Part shown: positions 16,589 through 25,242 of the stretch, one piece after another | Position numbering within the stretch: the stretch's first letter is position 1 | How the letters are laid out: each line of letters starts with the position of its first letter | NCBI GenBank assembly: GCA_041674265.1 | Contig: JBAYWC010000033.1 | Coordinates: forward strand, 1-25,281 | From: QYQL01 sp041674265 | GTDB taxonomy: Bacteria > Verrucomicrobiota > Verrucomicrobiia > Chthoniobacterales > Terrimicrobiaceae | Direction of reading: 5' to 3' | DNA: 25,281 bases | Translations under genes and position numbers: made by a program | The notes under the pieces: generated by a model | Databases searched by the model: none | What the model was told of the DNA's origin: nothing | What the model saw: the letters and a program-made list of their open reading frames with translations, nothing else

Positions 16589-17335
16589 TCAGACGTCCTT
16601 GCTGTAGGGCTGGTGGAAATGCACGGGCTGCTGCGATTTCTTGATCAGCTTCAGGTTGAGCACCTCCACGAAGACCGAGAAGCCCATCGCGAAATAGATG
16701 TACCCCTTCGAAATGTGCTGGCCGAACCCGTCGGCCATCAGCGTCACGCCGATCAACAGCAGGAAACTCAGCGCCAGCATCTTGATCGTCGGATGCTCGT
16801 CCACGAACCGGCTGATCGGCCCGGAAAAGAACATCATGAAAATCACGGCAATCACGACCGCGCCGATCATCACCGGGATGTTGTTCACCATGCCGACCGC
16901 CGTGATCACGGAATCCAGCGAAAAGACGATGTCCAGCAGCATGATCTGCACGAGCACCGCCACGAAGGACGCCACCGCCGCTCCCGGCCCGTGCCCCTCC
17001 TCGCCCTCCAGCTTTCCATGAATCTCGCTCGTGCTCTTCGCCACGAGGAAAAGTCCGCCGACCACCAGGATCAAATCCCTCCCGCTCAGACCGTGCCCGA
17101 ACACCGTGATCCACGGCTTCGTCAACCCTGCCATCCACGAAATCGTCAGCAGCAGGAGAATCCGCATGACCATCGCCAACCCCAGACCGATCACCCGCGC
17201 CCGGGCCTGCTGGTGCCCGGGCAGTTTCCCCGCCAGGATCGAGATGAAAATGACGTTGTCGATGCCCAGCACGATCTCCAACGCGCACAGCGTCAGAAAC
17301 GCGATCCACAACTCGGGGTTCGTTATCCAGTCCAT
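16589..17335 (-). CDS. TerC-family integral membrane protein
   Basis: This 248-residue protein belongs to the TerC family of manganese/metal exporters. It has seven to eight hydrophobic segments. The key acidic membrane motifs are present twice: LEIVLGIDNVIFISIL near residues 19-34 and LLDIVFSLDSVITAVGM near 133-149. The cytoplasmic loop between them is short (EIHGKLEGEEGHG). It is the first gene of a minus-strand cluster with the ABC exporter and fumarase. I looked for a manganese riboswitch in its leader and did not find one. Metal efflux is known for some relatives; the exact ion here is unknown. Confidence 0.9.
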   Translation of the reverse strand: MDWITNPELWIAFLTLCALEIVLGIDNVIFISILAGKLPGHQQARARVIGLGLAMVMRILLLLTISWMAGLTKPWITVFGHGLSGRDLILVVGGLFLVAKSTSEIHGKLEGEEGHGPGAAVASFVAVLVQIMLLDIVFSLDSVITAVGMVNNIPVMIGAVVIAVIFMMFFSGPISRFVDEHPTIKMLALSFLLLIGVTLMADGFGQHISKGYIYFAMGFSVFVEVLNLKLIKKSQQPVHFHQPYSKDV

Positions 17336-17581
17336 AAACGCGCTGTTTTACCAGAGAACACTCCCGTGTCCATGACGATTGGAGAGGGAGATCCCACGCA
17401 GCGGCGCGGCGGGCCTGCTTCCCGGCGGTTCCTCCGGCCTGTGCCATAACGGCCGCTTGCTTTTCCCCGACATTTGTCCGGGTTGGCAAGTTGGCAGACA
17501 TGCAAATTACAGGCCCGGCCCCATCCCGTGGAATGGAATTTCAAGGTTCCGTCCGGCCCCCCGTGCGGTAATGAGCTGCGC

Positions 17582-19094
17582 ATGCATGAAATGATCCATG
17601 ACATCGCGCTGTGTATTATCGCCGCGCGGGTCCTTGGTGTTCTGGCAAAGGTCCTCCACCAGCCGGTGATTCTCGCGGATCTTGTGGCGGGCTTTGCGCT
17701 CGGGCCGTCGGGCTTTGCGAGGGCGCATGACCAGGCTTCGATCTCCACGATTTCCGAACTCGGCCTCATCTTTCAGCTCTTCATGATCGGCCTGGAGATC
17801 GACCTGAAAAAAATCATCAGCGCGGGGCGCACGATTCTTGTCACCGCCGCTTCCCAGATCCTTGGCGGCGCGGTGCTCGGGGTTTTGTTTTTCTGGCTCA
17901 TCGGGTTTCCGATGGGCGGGGGGAAATTTGACGCGTTGTATCTCGGGGTCGCGGCCGCGCTCAGCAGCACGGTCATCATTGTCAACGTGCTCTATGACAA
18001 ACGGGAACTCGGCACGCTCCCCGGTCGCGTCACGCTGGGATCGCTCGTGCTGCAGGATCTTTTTGTGATCCTTTTTCTGGCGATCCAGCCCGCGCTCGAC
18101 GACCTCCAGATCGGCGCGATCGCGCTTTCCCTTGTCAAAGTGGTTGCGCTTGTCGCGGGGGCGCTTGCAGGAAGCCGGTTCGTTTTGCCGTGGGTGTTCC
18201 GGTCGGTGGCCCGCCTGCCCGAGCTTGTGCTCGTCGGAGCCACCGCCTGGTGTTTTCTGGTGGGGATGGTCGCCTCCTGGCTCGGCCTGTCCCGCGAAAT
18301 GGGGGCGCTCATCGCCGGCGTGTCCCTCTCCACCTTCCCGTATGCGCTCGATGTCACGGCCAAGGTCACCAGCCTGCCCGACTTTTTTTGATCCTGTTTT
18401 TTGTCGGGCTGGGAATGATGATTCCGCTCCCCTCCGCGACCCTTGTGGGCTGGGCGCTTGGCTTCGCCGCCTTTGTTGTGATCAGCCGCGTCGCGACGAC
18501 CTTTCCCCCGCTTTACCTTTTGCGACAGGGCCTCCGCGCTAGCCTTCTGCCTTCCATCAACCTGTGCCAGGTCAGCGAATTCTCCCTCGTCCTTCTGGCC
18601 CTGGGTATGGAAGACAAACACATCTCGGAACAAAGCGGCGGCATGGTTTCCTTCGCCTTCGTCGTGCTTGCCGTATCGAGCACGTTTGCCATGACACAAT
18701 CCGATCCGCTCACCCGTCGGCTCACCGGCTGGCTGAAACGCCTGGGGCTCCATGACCTCGACCACGGAACAACACCCTCCTCCATGCGGGGATCGCCCAC
18801 GGAGAGATCCTGCTTTCCACCATTCCCGACGCGCTTCTCAAGGGAACCAGCAACGAGAGGCTCGTGCGTCAATTCCGCGAACTCAATCCCAAGGCCACCA
18901 TCATTGCCACCGCCGAGGTTCTCTCCGAAGTGCCTGTCCTCTACGCGGCGGGGGCCGATTTCGTCAGAGTCCCCCGCCTCGATGAGGCCGGGGAACTCTG
19001 CAAAGTCCTCGAGGCGGCAAACTGCGGGCTCGTCCGCGAGAAAAAGGCCCGACTCGACGCCCGCCTCAGCGACCGCGCCGAAGTGCTTCCTTAG
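17582..19094 (+). pseudogene. CPA2 cation:proton antiporter with TrkA-N domain, broken twice
   Basis: Three successive frames encode one transporter. Frame one (17582-18391, 269 residues) carries the first membrane segments, with GLIFQLFMIGLEIDL and the GLSREMGALIAGVSLS region. It stops at TGA right after seven T (18383-18389). With eight T it would read SLPDFFLILFFVGLGMMIPLP into frame two (to about 18770), which finishes the membrane domain and reaches RLGLHDLDHG. Frame three then gives NNTLLHAGIAHGEILLSTIP and the second half of a TrkA-N domain, ending at 19094. The first half of TrkA-N, with its GxGxxG nucleotide motif, is missing, perhaps 60-80 residues. Intact relatives are KefB/YbaL-like ion antiporters. 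The gap before it (17336-17581) shows no other gene. It is probably non-functional as written. Confidence 0.85.
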
Positions 19095-19105
19095 GAGCCA
19101 AAAAA

Positions 19106-20521
19106 TCAGCGCGCGACCTGGGCCTTCGGATCCGGCAGAGTGAATCCGAGTTGGTTCTGAAGATAGCCTCCCAGGAATCGAAGAGGGTGATCGCGGTAAT
19201 TGGGGGCGGCGATGAGATAGGCCTTCAGCCAAGCCTGGGCAGACGGATTCTTCCTGATGGCATCCATGAGGGCAGGACTGTGCCCTGGATTGGCCAGTTC
19301 GGCAAATATGTTCGAGAGTCGGAGCGCGGCGTCCCTTTGGAGATCCGGCACACGGTCGTCGAGTTGGCGCACGGTCAAATCCAAGGCTGTGTTCCAGTCT
19401 GCCAATCGCCAACAAACACCGGCTCTCATGTCACGAATCTGGGAGGAATATCGCCCGTCAGGAAATTCCCGATCATAGGCGTCCAGTTCAGCGAACACCC
19501 GCTTTGGGTTCAGCGGTTCCTGCCGGAACTCTTCGATCCGTACTTCTCCGGAATCGGTCACAAAGGTTGGAAAATGTGACCAGGATTGTCGGTAAACCGC
19601 CCTTGCCAATAGCAGGCGGGCCGCATCTCGTTTGTGGCTTTGCGGATATCGCGCCAAAAAAGCGCGCATCATCTTTTCCAAAGTTGGATAATCGCGGAGG
19701 GGAATGATGACCTCATCTTCGCTGTTTGTCAGCCGGACCTCGACCAGAGAATTTGCAACCACGGCTGCGTCGAGAAAAGCCAGATAGCCCATAACCGAAG
19801 ACATGCCGGGACCAGACATGGCGGTGGCAATCCGAGCCCGGATACTGGCGTCGTCGGATGGGCCGGCGACCTCTGGCACAACCGGCGAGTAGAGCCAGGA
19901 ACTCGAATGGAGGACATCCAAGCGCAGGTTGATATAATTGCGGGCAATTTCATCGGTGATCTGAGGCTCACCCAGAATAAGAACCAGATCCTCCAAAAAG
20001 TTCAGGCAGGCAGCTTCTGTCACCGATTGGAACAGGATGAGCGCCGAATTGCGGAGTCCGGCAATTTCTTTCGCCAATTCCGGAACCGTTTTCGTGCTGT
20101 CCCGCAAGGCAAATACCCGCTTCCTGATGTCATCCCACTTTCTTGGGTTGCTTTCATCCTCGTTGTACTCATTCGTGATCTCACCACGCAAATGGTAGTC
20201 ACCCCAGTAGTATCCCGATTTGCGCCGGTTCCGGGCAGCCCAGGAGTTGCCTGCGGAAACCCCCGAAGAGAACCTCAATCTGCCGGGGTGGTCGGTGCTG
20301 GCTGCCGGCAGTGGAAACGTCCAATAGGCCGCCTGCTTGGCCTCTTTCGAGCCTGGTGATTCGGCCAGAAGCTTGTCGTAGATTTCGCGGGAAACATTTG
20401 CGCTGTCATCCTCGATCGCGCGCTGAAATGCATAGTCTGATCGCGCCGCCACTTTGGCGATCGATTCGAGCACTTTCAATCGGCAGGATGCGGAGAGGAA
20501 AGTGGCCGGGGCGGCGGGCAT
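19106..20521 (-). CDS. TPR-like protein of unknown function, probably lacking its N-terminus
   Basis: I do not recognise this 471-residue protein. It is alpha-helical and looks like a tetratricopeptide-type repeat protein: short helical repeats such as LARYPQSHKRDAARLLLARAVYRQSW and YDREFPDGRYSSQIRDMRAGVCWRLADWNTALDLTVRQL. No signal peptide or membrane segment is seen. The reading frame begins MPAAPATFLSAS, which overlaps a relic on the other strand. Real homology probably begins only at about LKVLESIAKVAARSDYAF, so the true N-terminus appears lost. Its wobble bases are less GC-biased than those of the neighbouring symporter genes. It may belong to a larger envelope protein that follows protein-protein contacts. 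Confidence 0.6.
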   Translation of the reverse strand: MPAAPATFLSASCRLKVLESIAKVAARSDYAFQRAIEDDSANVSREIYDKLLAESPGSKEAKQAAYWTFPLPAASTDHPGRLRFSSGVSAGNSWAARNRRKSGYYWGDYHLRGEITNEYNEDESNPRKWDDIRKRVFALRDSTKTVPELAKEIAGLRNSALILFQSVTEAACLNFLEDLVLILGEPQITDEIARNYINLRLDVLHSSSWLYSPVVPEVAGPSDDASIRARIATAMSGPGMSSVMGYLAFLDAAVVANSLVEVRLTNSEDEVIIPLRDYPTLEKMMRAFLARYPQSHKRDAARLLLARAVYRQSWSHFPTFVTDSGEVRIEEFRQEPLNPKRVFAELDAYDREFPDGRYSSQIRDMRAGVCWRLADWNTALDLTVRQLDDRVPDLQRDAALRLSNIFAELANPGHSPALMDAIRKNPSAQAWLKAYLIAAPNYRDHPLRFLGGYLQNQLGFTLPDPKAQVAR

Positions 20522-20643
20522 TCATCCGGTTCTTCGCCTGCCAACAGGATCTTTCCCACGAGCCGCCGGACGCGCTGTTGCCCGATGCCGTCGCGAGCGG
20601 CGCGGAACCGTTCATTGTCCTCGGCGCCATCGCCGGAGGATGA
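20518..20643 (+). pseudogene. 3' relic of an unknown plus-strand gene
   Basis: The plus-strand frame from 20518 reads FIRFFACQQDLSHEPPDALL and continues for 20 residues, closing GAEPFIVLGAIAGG before TGA at 20641-20643. Nearly every wobble base is G or C, as in genuine genes here. No start exists: upstream the frame runs into the antisense of the TPR-like gene. It is therefore the C-terminal end of a gene whose 5' part is gone. I cannot name the protein. The following 140 nt up to the DUF485 gene must hold that operon's promoter; I could not pick one out. Confidence 0.45.
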
Positions 20644-20783
20644 ACGCGGGTCGCAAACTGACAGAAGGAAACAAGTGGGGCAATGTGCCTATTCTTTCAT
20701 TTCCTGAGTGTATCCCCCCCGTTGGGCGGACAGGATTTCGTCCCTCTGGACAACGCCGCCATCTTCCATTATTGATCCACGTC

Positions 20784-21218
20784 ATGAATCCCCCCGAACG
20801 AGACCAGCGCGACCTCACCCCTGAATCCGCGGCGCCGACGGATATCGCCCCGTTGGGACGTCCGGCGGAGAAGCCGGTGCATGAGCGGACGGGGGCGGAA
20901 GATGCGGCGCTGGCGGATTGGGCGGCGATCGAGGCAGATCCGGATTTCATTTCCCTGCTGAAGTCGAAGGCGGCGTTCGTGGCCCCGGCGACGGCGGTCT
21001 TCGTGATTTACTACTTTGCCCTGCCGATCGGGGTCGGCTGGTTTCCGAAGCTGATGGAGACGCGGGTCTGGGGGGCCGTGAACGTGGCGTATCTGTTCGC
21101 GTTCTCGCAATTCCTGATGGCCTGGGTGCTGGCGTTTCTCTACGTCGCGGTGGCGGCGGGGTGGGACAAACGGGCGGCGGAACTGATCGTGAAATTCCAA
21201 ACCAGGGAGGCCAAATGA
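20784..21218 (+). CDS. DUF485 membrane protein, partner of the ActP-type symporter
   Basis: This 144-residue protein resembles YjcH, the small DUF485 protein encoded next to acetate permease. Two membrane segments (about residues 65-90 and 105-130) follow an unusually long hydrophilic, acidic N-terminus of about 55 residues. The conserved FISLLKSKAAFVAPATAVF and the C-terminal WDKRAAELIVKFQ are typical. The ATG at 20784 is the first sensible start. Its stop overlaps the symporter start (ATGA), so the two proteins are co-translated and probably act together. Confidence 0.88.
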   Translation: MNPPERDQRDLTPESAAPTDIAPLGRPAEKPVHERTGAEDAALADWAAIEADPDFISLLKSKAAFVAPATAVFVIYYFALPIGVGWFPKLMETRVWGAVNVAYLFAFSQFLMAWVLAFLYVAVAAGWDKRAAELIVKFQTREAK

Positions 21219-22792
21219 TCGCGGCGGCAGCTCTCGCGGCACCCGGTGACCGCACGGCGCTTTTCATGTTCCTGGCCTTCGTCGCGGCGACGCTGGTGAT
21301 CACGTATTTCAGCGCGCGGAAGTCCACCGGCGCGAGCGCGTATTTCGCGGCCGGTCGCCGGATCACCGGATGGCAGAACGGGCTCGCGGTCGCGGGCGAC
21401 TACATGAGCGCGGCCAGTTTTCTCGGGATCGCGGGCATGATCGCGTTCAACGGCTACGACGGGTTCATGTATTCGATCGGGTTCCTGGTCGCGTATCTGA
21501 CCGTGCTTTTCATCGTGGCCGAGCCGCTGCGGAATGCGGGGAAATACACGATGGCCGACGTGCTCGCGTACCGGTTGAAACCGCGTCCGGTCCGCGCGGC
21601 GGCGTCATTGAGCACGCTCACCGTTTCGGTGTTCTACATGATCGCGCAGATGGTGGGGGCCGGGACGCTCGTCCGGCAGTTGATCCCCGGCGTGAGCTAT
21701 GAGATGGCGGTCGTCGGGGTCGGGATTCTGATGGTCGTCTATGTCGTCTTCGGCGGCATGCTGGCAACAACGTGGGTGCAGATCATCAAGGCGATCCTGC
21801 TGATGAGTGGAAGCGTGTTCCTGAGCATCCTCGTGCTGAACAAATTCGATTTCGATCTCGGAAAATTCTTCGGCTCGCTCACCGCGATCTCCTCGACCGG
21901 CGCAAACGGGGAGCCGGTCCTGCGGAATTTTTTGACCCCCGGCCTGCTCTTCCACAATCCGTGGGACCAGATCTCGCTCGGCATGGCGCTGGTTTTCGGC
22001 ACGGCCGGGCTGCCGCATATCCTGATCCGCTTCTACACCGTGCCCGATGCGAAGACCGCGCGGTCGAGTGTCGTGTGGGCGATGATCATCATCGGGCTCT
22101 TCTACATCATGACGACGTTCTTCGGGTTCGGGGCGGCGAGCCTGCTGGGACCGGATTACCTGAAGGCGCACGGCGGCACAAACATGGCCGCTCCCCAGCT
22201 GGCACACGAGCTCGGCGGAGAGGTCTTCTTTGCGTTCATCAGCGCGGTCGCGTTCGCCACGATCCTGGCGGTGGTCGCCGGACTCACGATCAGCGCGAGC
22301 ACGAGCTTCGCGCACGACTTTTTCACGAATGTCCTCCACCACGGGAAGGAACTCCGCCCTGGCGAGGAAGTGAAAGTCGCGCGGATCACGGCGTTCGTCG
22401 TCGGAGCGGCGGCGATCGGGATCGCGATCCTGCTGGGGCCGACCGTGAATGTCGCCTTCCTCGTCGGCCTGGCGTTCGCGGTGGCCGCAAGCGCGAACCT
22501 GCCGGTGATCGTGTTCTCGATCTTCTGGAAACGGTTCACGACGACCGGGGCGGTGACCGGACTGCTGGTCGGGCTCGCCTCGAGCATCGCCCTCATCCTG
22601 ATCAGCCCGGATTTCATGAAGGACGCGTGGTTTCCGTTGAAAAATCCGGCGATCGTGAGCATTCCGCTCGGGTTCCTCGGGGCATTCCTCGGGACGTTCC
22701 TGTCGCGCGAGCCGTCGGCGGAGAATCTGTTTGCCGAACTCAAAGTGCGCGCCAATACCGGCCTGGGCGCGGAGAAGGCGTCCACGCATTGA
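21215..22792 (+). CDS. actP: Cation/acetate symporter (SSS family)
   Basis: This 525-residue inner-membrane protein would take up acetate or another short carboxylate with sodium. It has about 13 hydrophobic segments, with YFAAGRRITGWQNGLAVAGDYMSAASFLG near residues 40-70, a GxxGLPHILIRFYTVPDAKTARSS signature near 265-290, and ISASTSFAHDFF. Length and order agree with ActP. The start is fixed by GGGAGG at 21205-21210 and overlap with the DUF485 stop. Nothing is truncated. Glycolate and pyruvate are also carried by members of the family, so the substrate is not certain. Confidence 0.9.
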   Translation: MIAAAALAAPGDRTALFMFLAFVAATLVITYFSARKSTGASAYFAAGRRITGWQNGLAVAGDYMSAASFLGIAGMIAFNGYDGFMYSIGFLVAYLTVLFIVAEPLRNAGKYTMADVLAYRLKPRPVRAAASLSTLTVSVFYMIAQMVGAGTLVRQLIPGVSYEMAVVGVGILMVVYVVFGGMLATTWVQIIKAILLMSGSVFLSILVLNKFDFDLGKFFGSLTAISSTGANGEPVLRNFLTPGLLFHNPWDQISLGMALVFGTAGLPHILIRFYTVPDAKTARSSVVWAMIIIGLFYIMTTFFGFGAASLLGPDYLKAHGGTNMAAPQLAHELGGEVFFAFISAVAFATILAVVAGLTISASTSFAHDFFTNVLHHGKELRPGEEVKVARITAFVVGAAAIGIAILLGPTVNVAFLVGLAFAVAASANLPVIVFSIFWKRFTTTGAVTGLLVGLASSIALILISPDFMKDAWFPLKNPAIVSIPLGFLGAFLGTFLSREPSAENLFAELKVRANTGLGAEKASTH

Positions 22793-22860
22793 TGGGACCA
22801 CTGAGCCGGGGACCGTGGTGTCTTGCGGTTGCGAAACAGGAAACGCCATTTTCTGGAAGT

Positions 22861-23612
22861 TCAGTGCTGGCGGAAAAACTCCCGGAGTTCCGGTTCGCGC
22901 GAATAGGTCCGTATCGCCCGGCCGTTCATCAGGTAACGGAAGAGCGCCGGCGTCGTCTGGTTCCGGATGTTTGTCAGGATTTTTTCCGCTTCCCTGAAAC
23001 GCCCCTTCCGCATGGAGATGCAGGCTGCGGAAATGGCGGAGCCCAAATCTTTGCCGGGATCGCTGATCTCCGGCAAATCCCAATCGGGGGAGTCTTGCAG
23101 GGTCGCCAAACCGATGATGGCGTCGATGAACGGAAGGAGATCGACCGGCTGCACCCGCGAGCGGGCCGCCCGAAGGATCCCGATCGCTTCGGCATTTTTC
23201 CTCTGTCTGCGCAGGATGGCGGAAAGCTCGATCATGGGCAGAGGATTTGCGACGTCCGCCAGCATGGCCTGTCGAAGAAGAAGCTCGGAACGCAGAAGAG
23301 GATCGCCGAACTTCCTGGCTTTCGGATCCCCTCCCTTTTGGGCCTCGATCAAGGCGTGGAGGGTGATCGCGTCGGAAACCTTTTCCCCATTGCGAATGCT
23401 CCGGGCTGCCTGAACTTCCGCAAGCCCGGTGTTTCCGCTGCGCATGGCTGCCATCGCGACAAGATACGCCAGTGAGGAGACATGGGGATTTTGCGTTTCC
23501 AGATCCTGGAATCCCTTCAGGGCGTTGCCGGTATCTCCGGCGCGCAAATCGTCAAATGCGCGGTTCAGGCGGGAGAAAAACTCCTCGGATACCGTAACGT
23601 CCGCCTTGGTCC
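22861..23612 (-). pseudogene. C-terminal fragment of a TPR protein
   Basis: This minus-strand frame encodes a helical repeat protein (GNALKGFQDLETQNPHVSSL, AEIQ-type helices, RKNAEAIGILRAARSRVQ) and ends FRQH at 22861. The longest open frame begins at a TTG (23547), but coding continues upstream as KADVTVSEEFFSRLNRAFDDL and runs to about 23610 without a start. There it meets a different gene. It is thus the last 240-250 residues of a larger protein of unknown function. The 68 nt between its stop and actP contain only a weak ACCAC/GTGGT palindrome (22797-22819). Confidence 0.65.
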
Positions 23613-23932
23613 GCCTGCCGCGTTGATGTCCTGCAGGAGCACCGATTCGGCGAAAATATTCCCGATCTGGGTGTTGGTTCCAACGACATTCGTGTAGGTG
23701 TTCCAGACGAACTGGTTCCCTCCGTATGTCACGCCGGGCAGGTTGTCAGCGGTGGTTGGTGAGGATGCGCCTGGCCCCGTTGGATGGTAATCCATGTGTT
23801 CGTGGCTCTGTAATTCTCCCCGGTATTGGTAAAGAACATGTTGAGCTCGGAAGCCTGCGCGGGCGATGCGGCGAAGAGCGCCAAACTGGACACACCCAAA
23901 GTGATCGAAGCGCGAAGTGGTTTTGTTTTCAT
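23603..23932 (-). pseudogene. N-terminal fragment of a secreted protein, frameshifted
   Basis: A clear Sec signal peptide starts at 23932: MKTKPLRASITLGVSSLALF then AASPAQA, with likely cleavage after AQA. The mature start SELNMFFTNTGENYRATNTW continues in frame one to WITIQ, then should continue in frame two as PTGPGASSPTTADNLPGVTY and on to FAESVLLQDINAAGG. Adding one base to the CC (GG at 23782-23783 on the plus strand) restores WITIPTGPG. After DINAAGG the sequence passes into the TPR fragment. The Asn/Thr/Gly-rich style recalls beta-helix, autotransporter-like surface proteins, but too little remains to name it. Confidence 0.6.
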
Positions 23933-24029
23933 CCTTTGGAGTCTTGTTCGGCGGATCATGGAAGGCGCGAACCAAGGCATTTTCATTTAAATGGGTTTTT
24001 GCAAATCATGTTGTAGGGAAGTGAGATTT

Positions 24030-24521
24030 TCATGGAGGACAGTTCCCGGATGAAAGGCCAGGATTTGTCGGGCCGCTCAAGAGCCGGCCGGATTTGATGC
24101 TGCGCCGGTCGTATCCGCGGATCTTCAGGAACCGCACGACCGAACTGAGCGAGGGCAGGCCCCGCCCGTGGTCCTGCCAGTGCCGGTAGAGCACCGAGAG
24201 TGCCGTGTCCGGACTCTTGGAGACCGCCTCGATGATCCACAGGCCGGTTTCCCCGTCGATCGCGCGGCTCTTTCCCGCGTCCCCGCGCACGGCTTTTCCG
24301 CTCAGGCCGGGGAACCCGTGACGCTGGTGCCGATACCACCACGTCTCGATCGTGCGATACGAGTAGTAGAAGCCGCCTTCTCCGGGCCAGGGGCGCGAGC
24401 AGGCGGCCCGCACGCACTCGGCGAGCGGGACTCCCTGCTGGCTCAGGGTTTTTATGTGGCAGAGGACCTCGTAGCGCAAAAGCGCGAGGTTTTCTTTGGT
24501 TGTTGGTGATGGATTTTGCAT
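24030..24521 (-). pseudogene. Truncated transposase/integrase-core protein (N-terminal part)
   Basis: The frame (MQNPSPTTKENLALLRYEVL onward, 163 residues) holds two helix-turn-helix-like regions of a DDE transposase: a first around YYSYRTIETWWYRHQRHGFP and a second around LPSLSSVVRFLKIRGYDRRS. It stops shortly after LLSGPTN, where the catalytic DDE domain would be expected to begin. No DDE residues can be found, so it cannot act. The style recalls IS481/Mu-like families. The start at 24521 is the first ATG before the helix; an upstream open frame (to 24767) is spurious. Terminal inverted repeats were not identified. Confidence 0.65.
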
Positions 24522-24610
24522 GACGCGGGGCGTTTTCGCCTCCCTCCGCCCCCGTTCCAACAAAACGGTTGTGTGGGGTGGCACCTCTCGCCCGGCCCGA
24601 GGGCTGCGTG

Positions 24611-24874
24611 ATGCCCTACAAGGACGAGCAGAGCATGATGAACCAATGGAGCCGGGCCAAGACGCTGATGACAAACGGTGACGGCAAACCACTGGTCGAT
24701 GTCCCCACAAATGCACTACGGCATTCCTATGCGTCCTACCGCCTCGCCCAGACCGAGGATGCCGCAAAGGTAGCGCTCGAAATGGGCAACAGTCCGCGGA
24801 AGCTGTTCAGCAATTACCGGCAACTTGCGGCGAAAAAGCAGGCTCAAAAGTGGTTTGCCATCCTGCCGAAATAA
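24611..24874 (+). pseudogene. C-terminal fragment of a tyrosine recombinase
   Basis: Residues from MPYKDEQSMMNQWSRAKTLM to the end look like the last 90 residues of a phage-type integrase. NALRHSYASYRLAQ is the box II region (Arg kept, leading His replaced by Asn). LEMGNSPRKLFSNYRQL holds the probable catalytic Tyr. The usual G-H-S is G-N-S here. The N-terminal half with the first catalytic Arg is absent, so the gene is a remnant. The frame remains open back to a GTG at 24569. It lies directly next to the divergent transposase remnant. Confidence 0.65.
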
Positions 24875-24916
24875 ATGCTGATCCGCTGTCACCGATAAGA
24901 GTCGGCAGCCTTTTTT
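24863..24916 (+). terminator. Possible terminator after the recombinase fragment
   Basis: CTGCCGA (24863-24869, inside the last codons of the recombinase) is complementary to TCGGCAG (24902-24908), followed by TTTTTT (24911-24916). The loop is 32 nt, longer than usual, so the terminator is only moderately likely. It would insulate the toxin-antitoxin operon. Confidence 0.35.
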
Positions 24917-24930
24917 CCTTGAGTCGTTCA

Positions 24931-24957
24931 ATTCCTTGAATAGTGTATTCTAGGAAT
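24931..24957 (+). promoter_or_regulatory. Palindromic operator/promoter of the toxin-antitoxin operon
   Basis: ATTCCTTGAATA (24931-24942) and TATTCTAGGAAT (24946-24957) form an inverted repeat with 11 of 12 matching positions around GTG. The right arm ends at the base before the ATG. TTGAGT (24919-24924) with TAGTGT (24941-24946) at 16 nt spacing is a plausible promoter. Transcription would then start within a few bases of the ATG, giving a nearly leaderless message. VapB-type antitoxins commonly bind such palindromes to repress their own operon. Confidence 0.65.
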
Positions 24958-25242
24958 ATGAGAACACTTGATCCATTCTTGACTTCCACAGTCACCGGAA
25001 AGCTTCAAACCACGATTCCCGCCCGGCTCGCGCGGAAACGGGGCATCAAGACCGGCATGCGCCTGGCATGGATCGAGTCTGGAGACAATCAGGTCATTAT
25101 CGCCCGCATCCTCCCCGATCCCATGGCAGGACTTCGCGAAGCTCAGAGTCTCGCCGCTAAAAATAAAAGCGCCGCCACCAAGCTGATGGGCGAATTTGAG
25201 GCCGAATGCGCATGGCAGCGTGCGCACGGACCGACCGTATGA
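24958..25242 (+). CDS. AbrB/MazE-fold antitoxin (VapB-like)
   Basis: This 94-residue protein has an N-terminal swapped-hairpin DNA-binding domain: STVTGKLQTTIPARLARKRG and then IKTGMRLAWIESGDNQVIIA. The C-terminal half (residues 55-94) is the probable toxin-binding tail. The ATG at 24958 is chosen because the palindrome ends at it; a GTG at 24943 would lie inside the operator. The stop overlaps the toxin start (ATGA), the usual arrangement. It would neutralise the toxin and repress its own promoter. Confidence 0.85.
   Translation: MRTLDPFLTSTVTGKLQTTIPARLARKRGIKTGMRLAWIESGDNQVIIARILPDPMAGLREAQSLAAKNKSAATKLMGEFEAECAWQRAHGPTV

Noticed and set aside
17336..17480. A manganese (yybP-ykoY) riboswitch before terC
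   Set aside because: TerC genes often have one, but the leader lacks its conserved core sequences and loop arrangement.
15726..17501. Long frames on both strands over terC and the ABC exporter
   Set aside because: They shadow the two well-supported minus-strand genes and lack recognisable domains.
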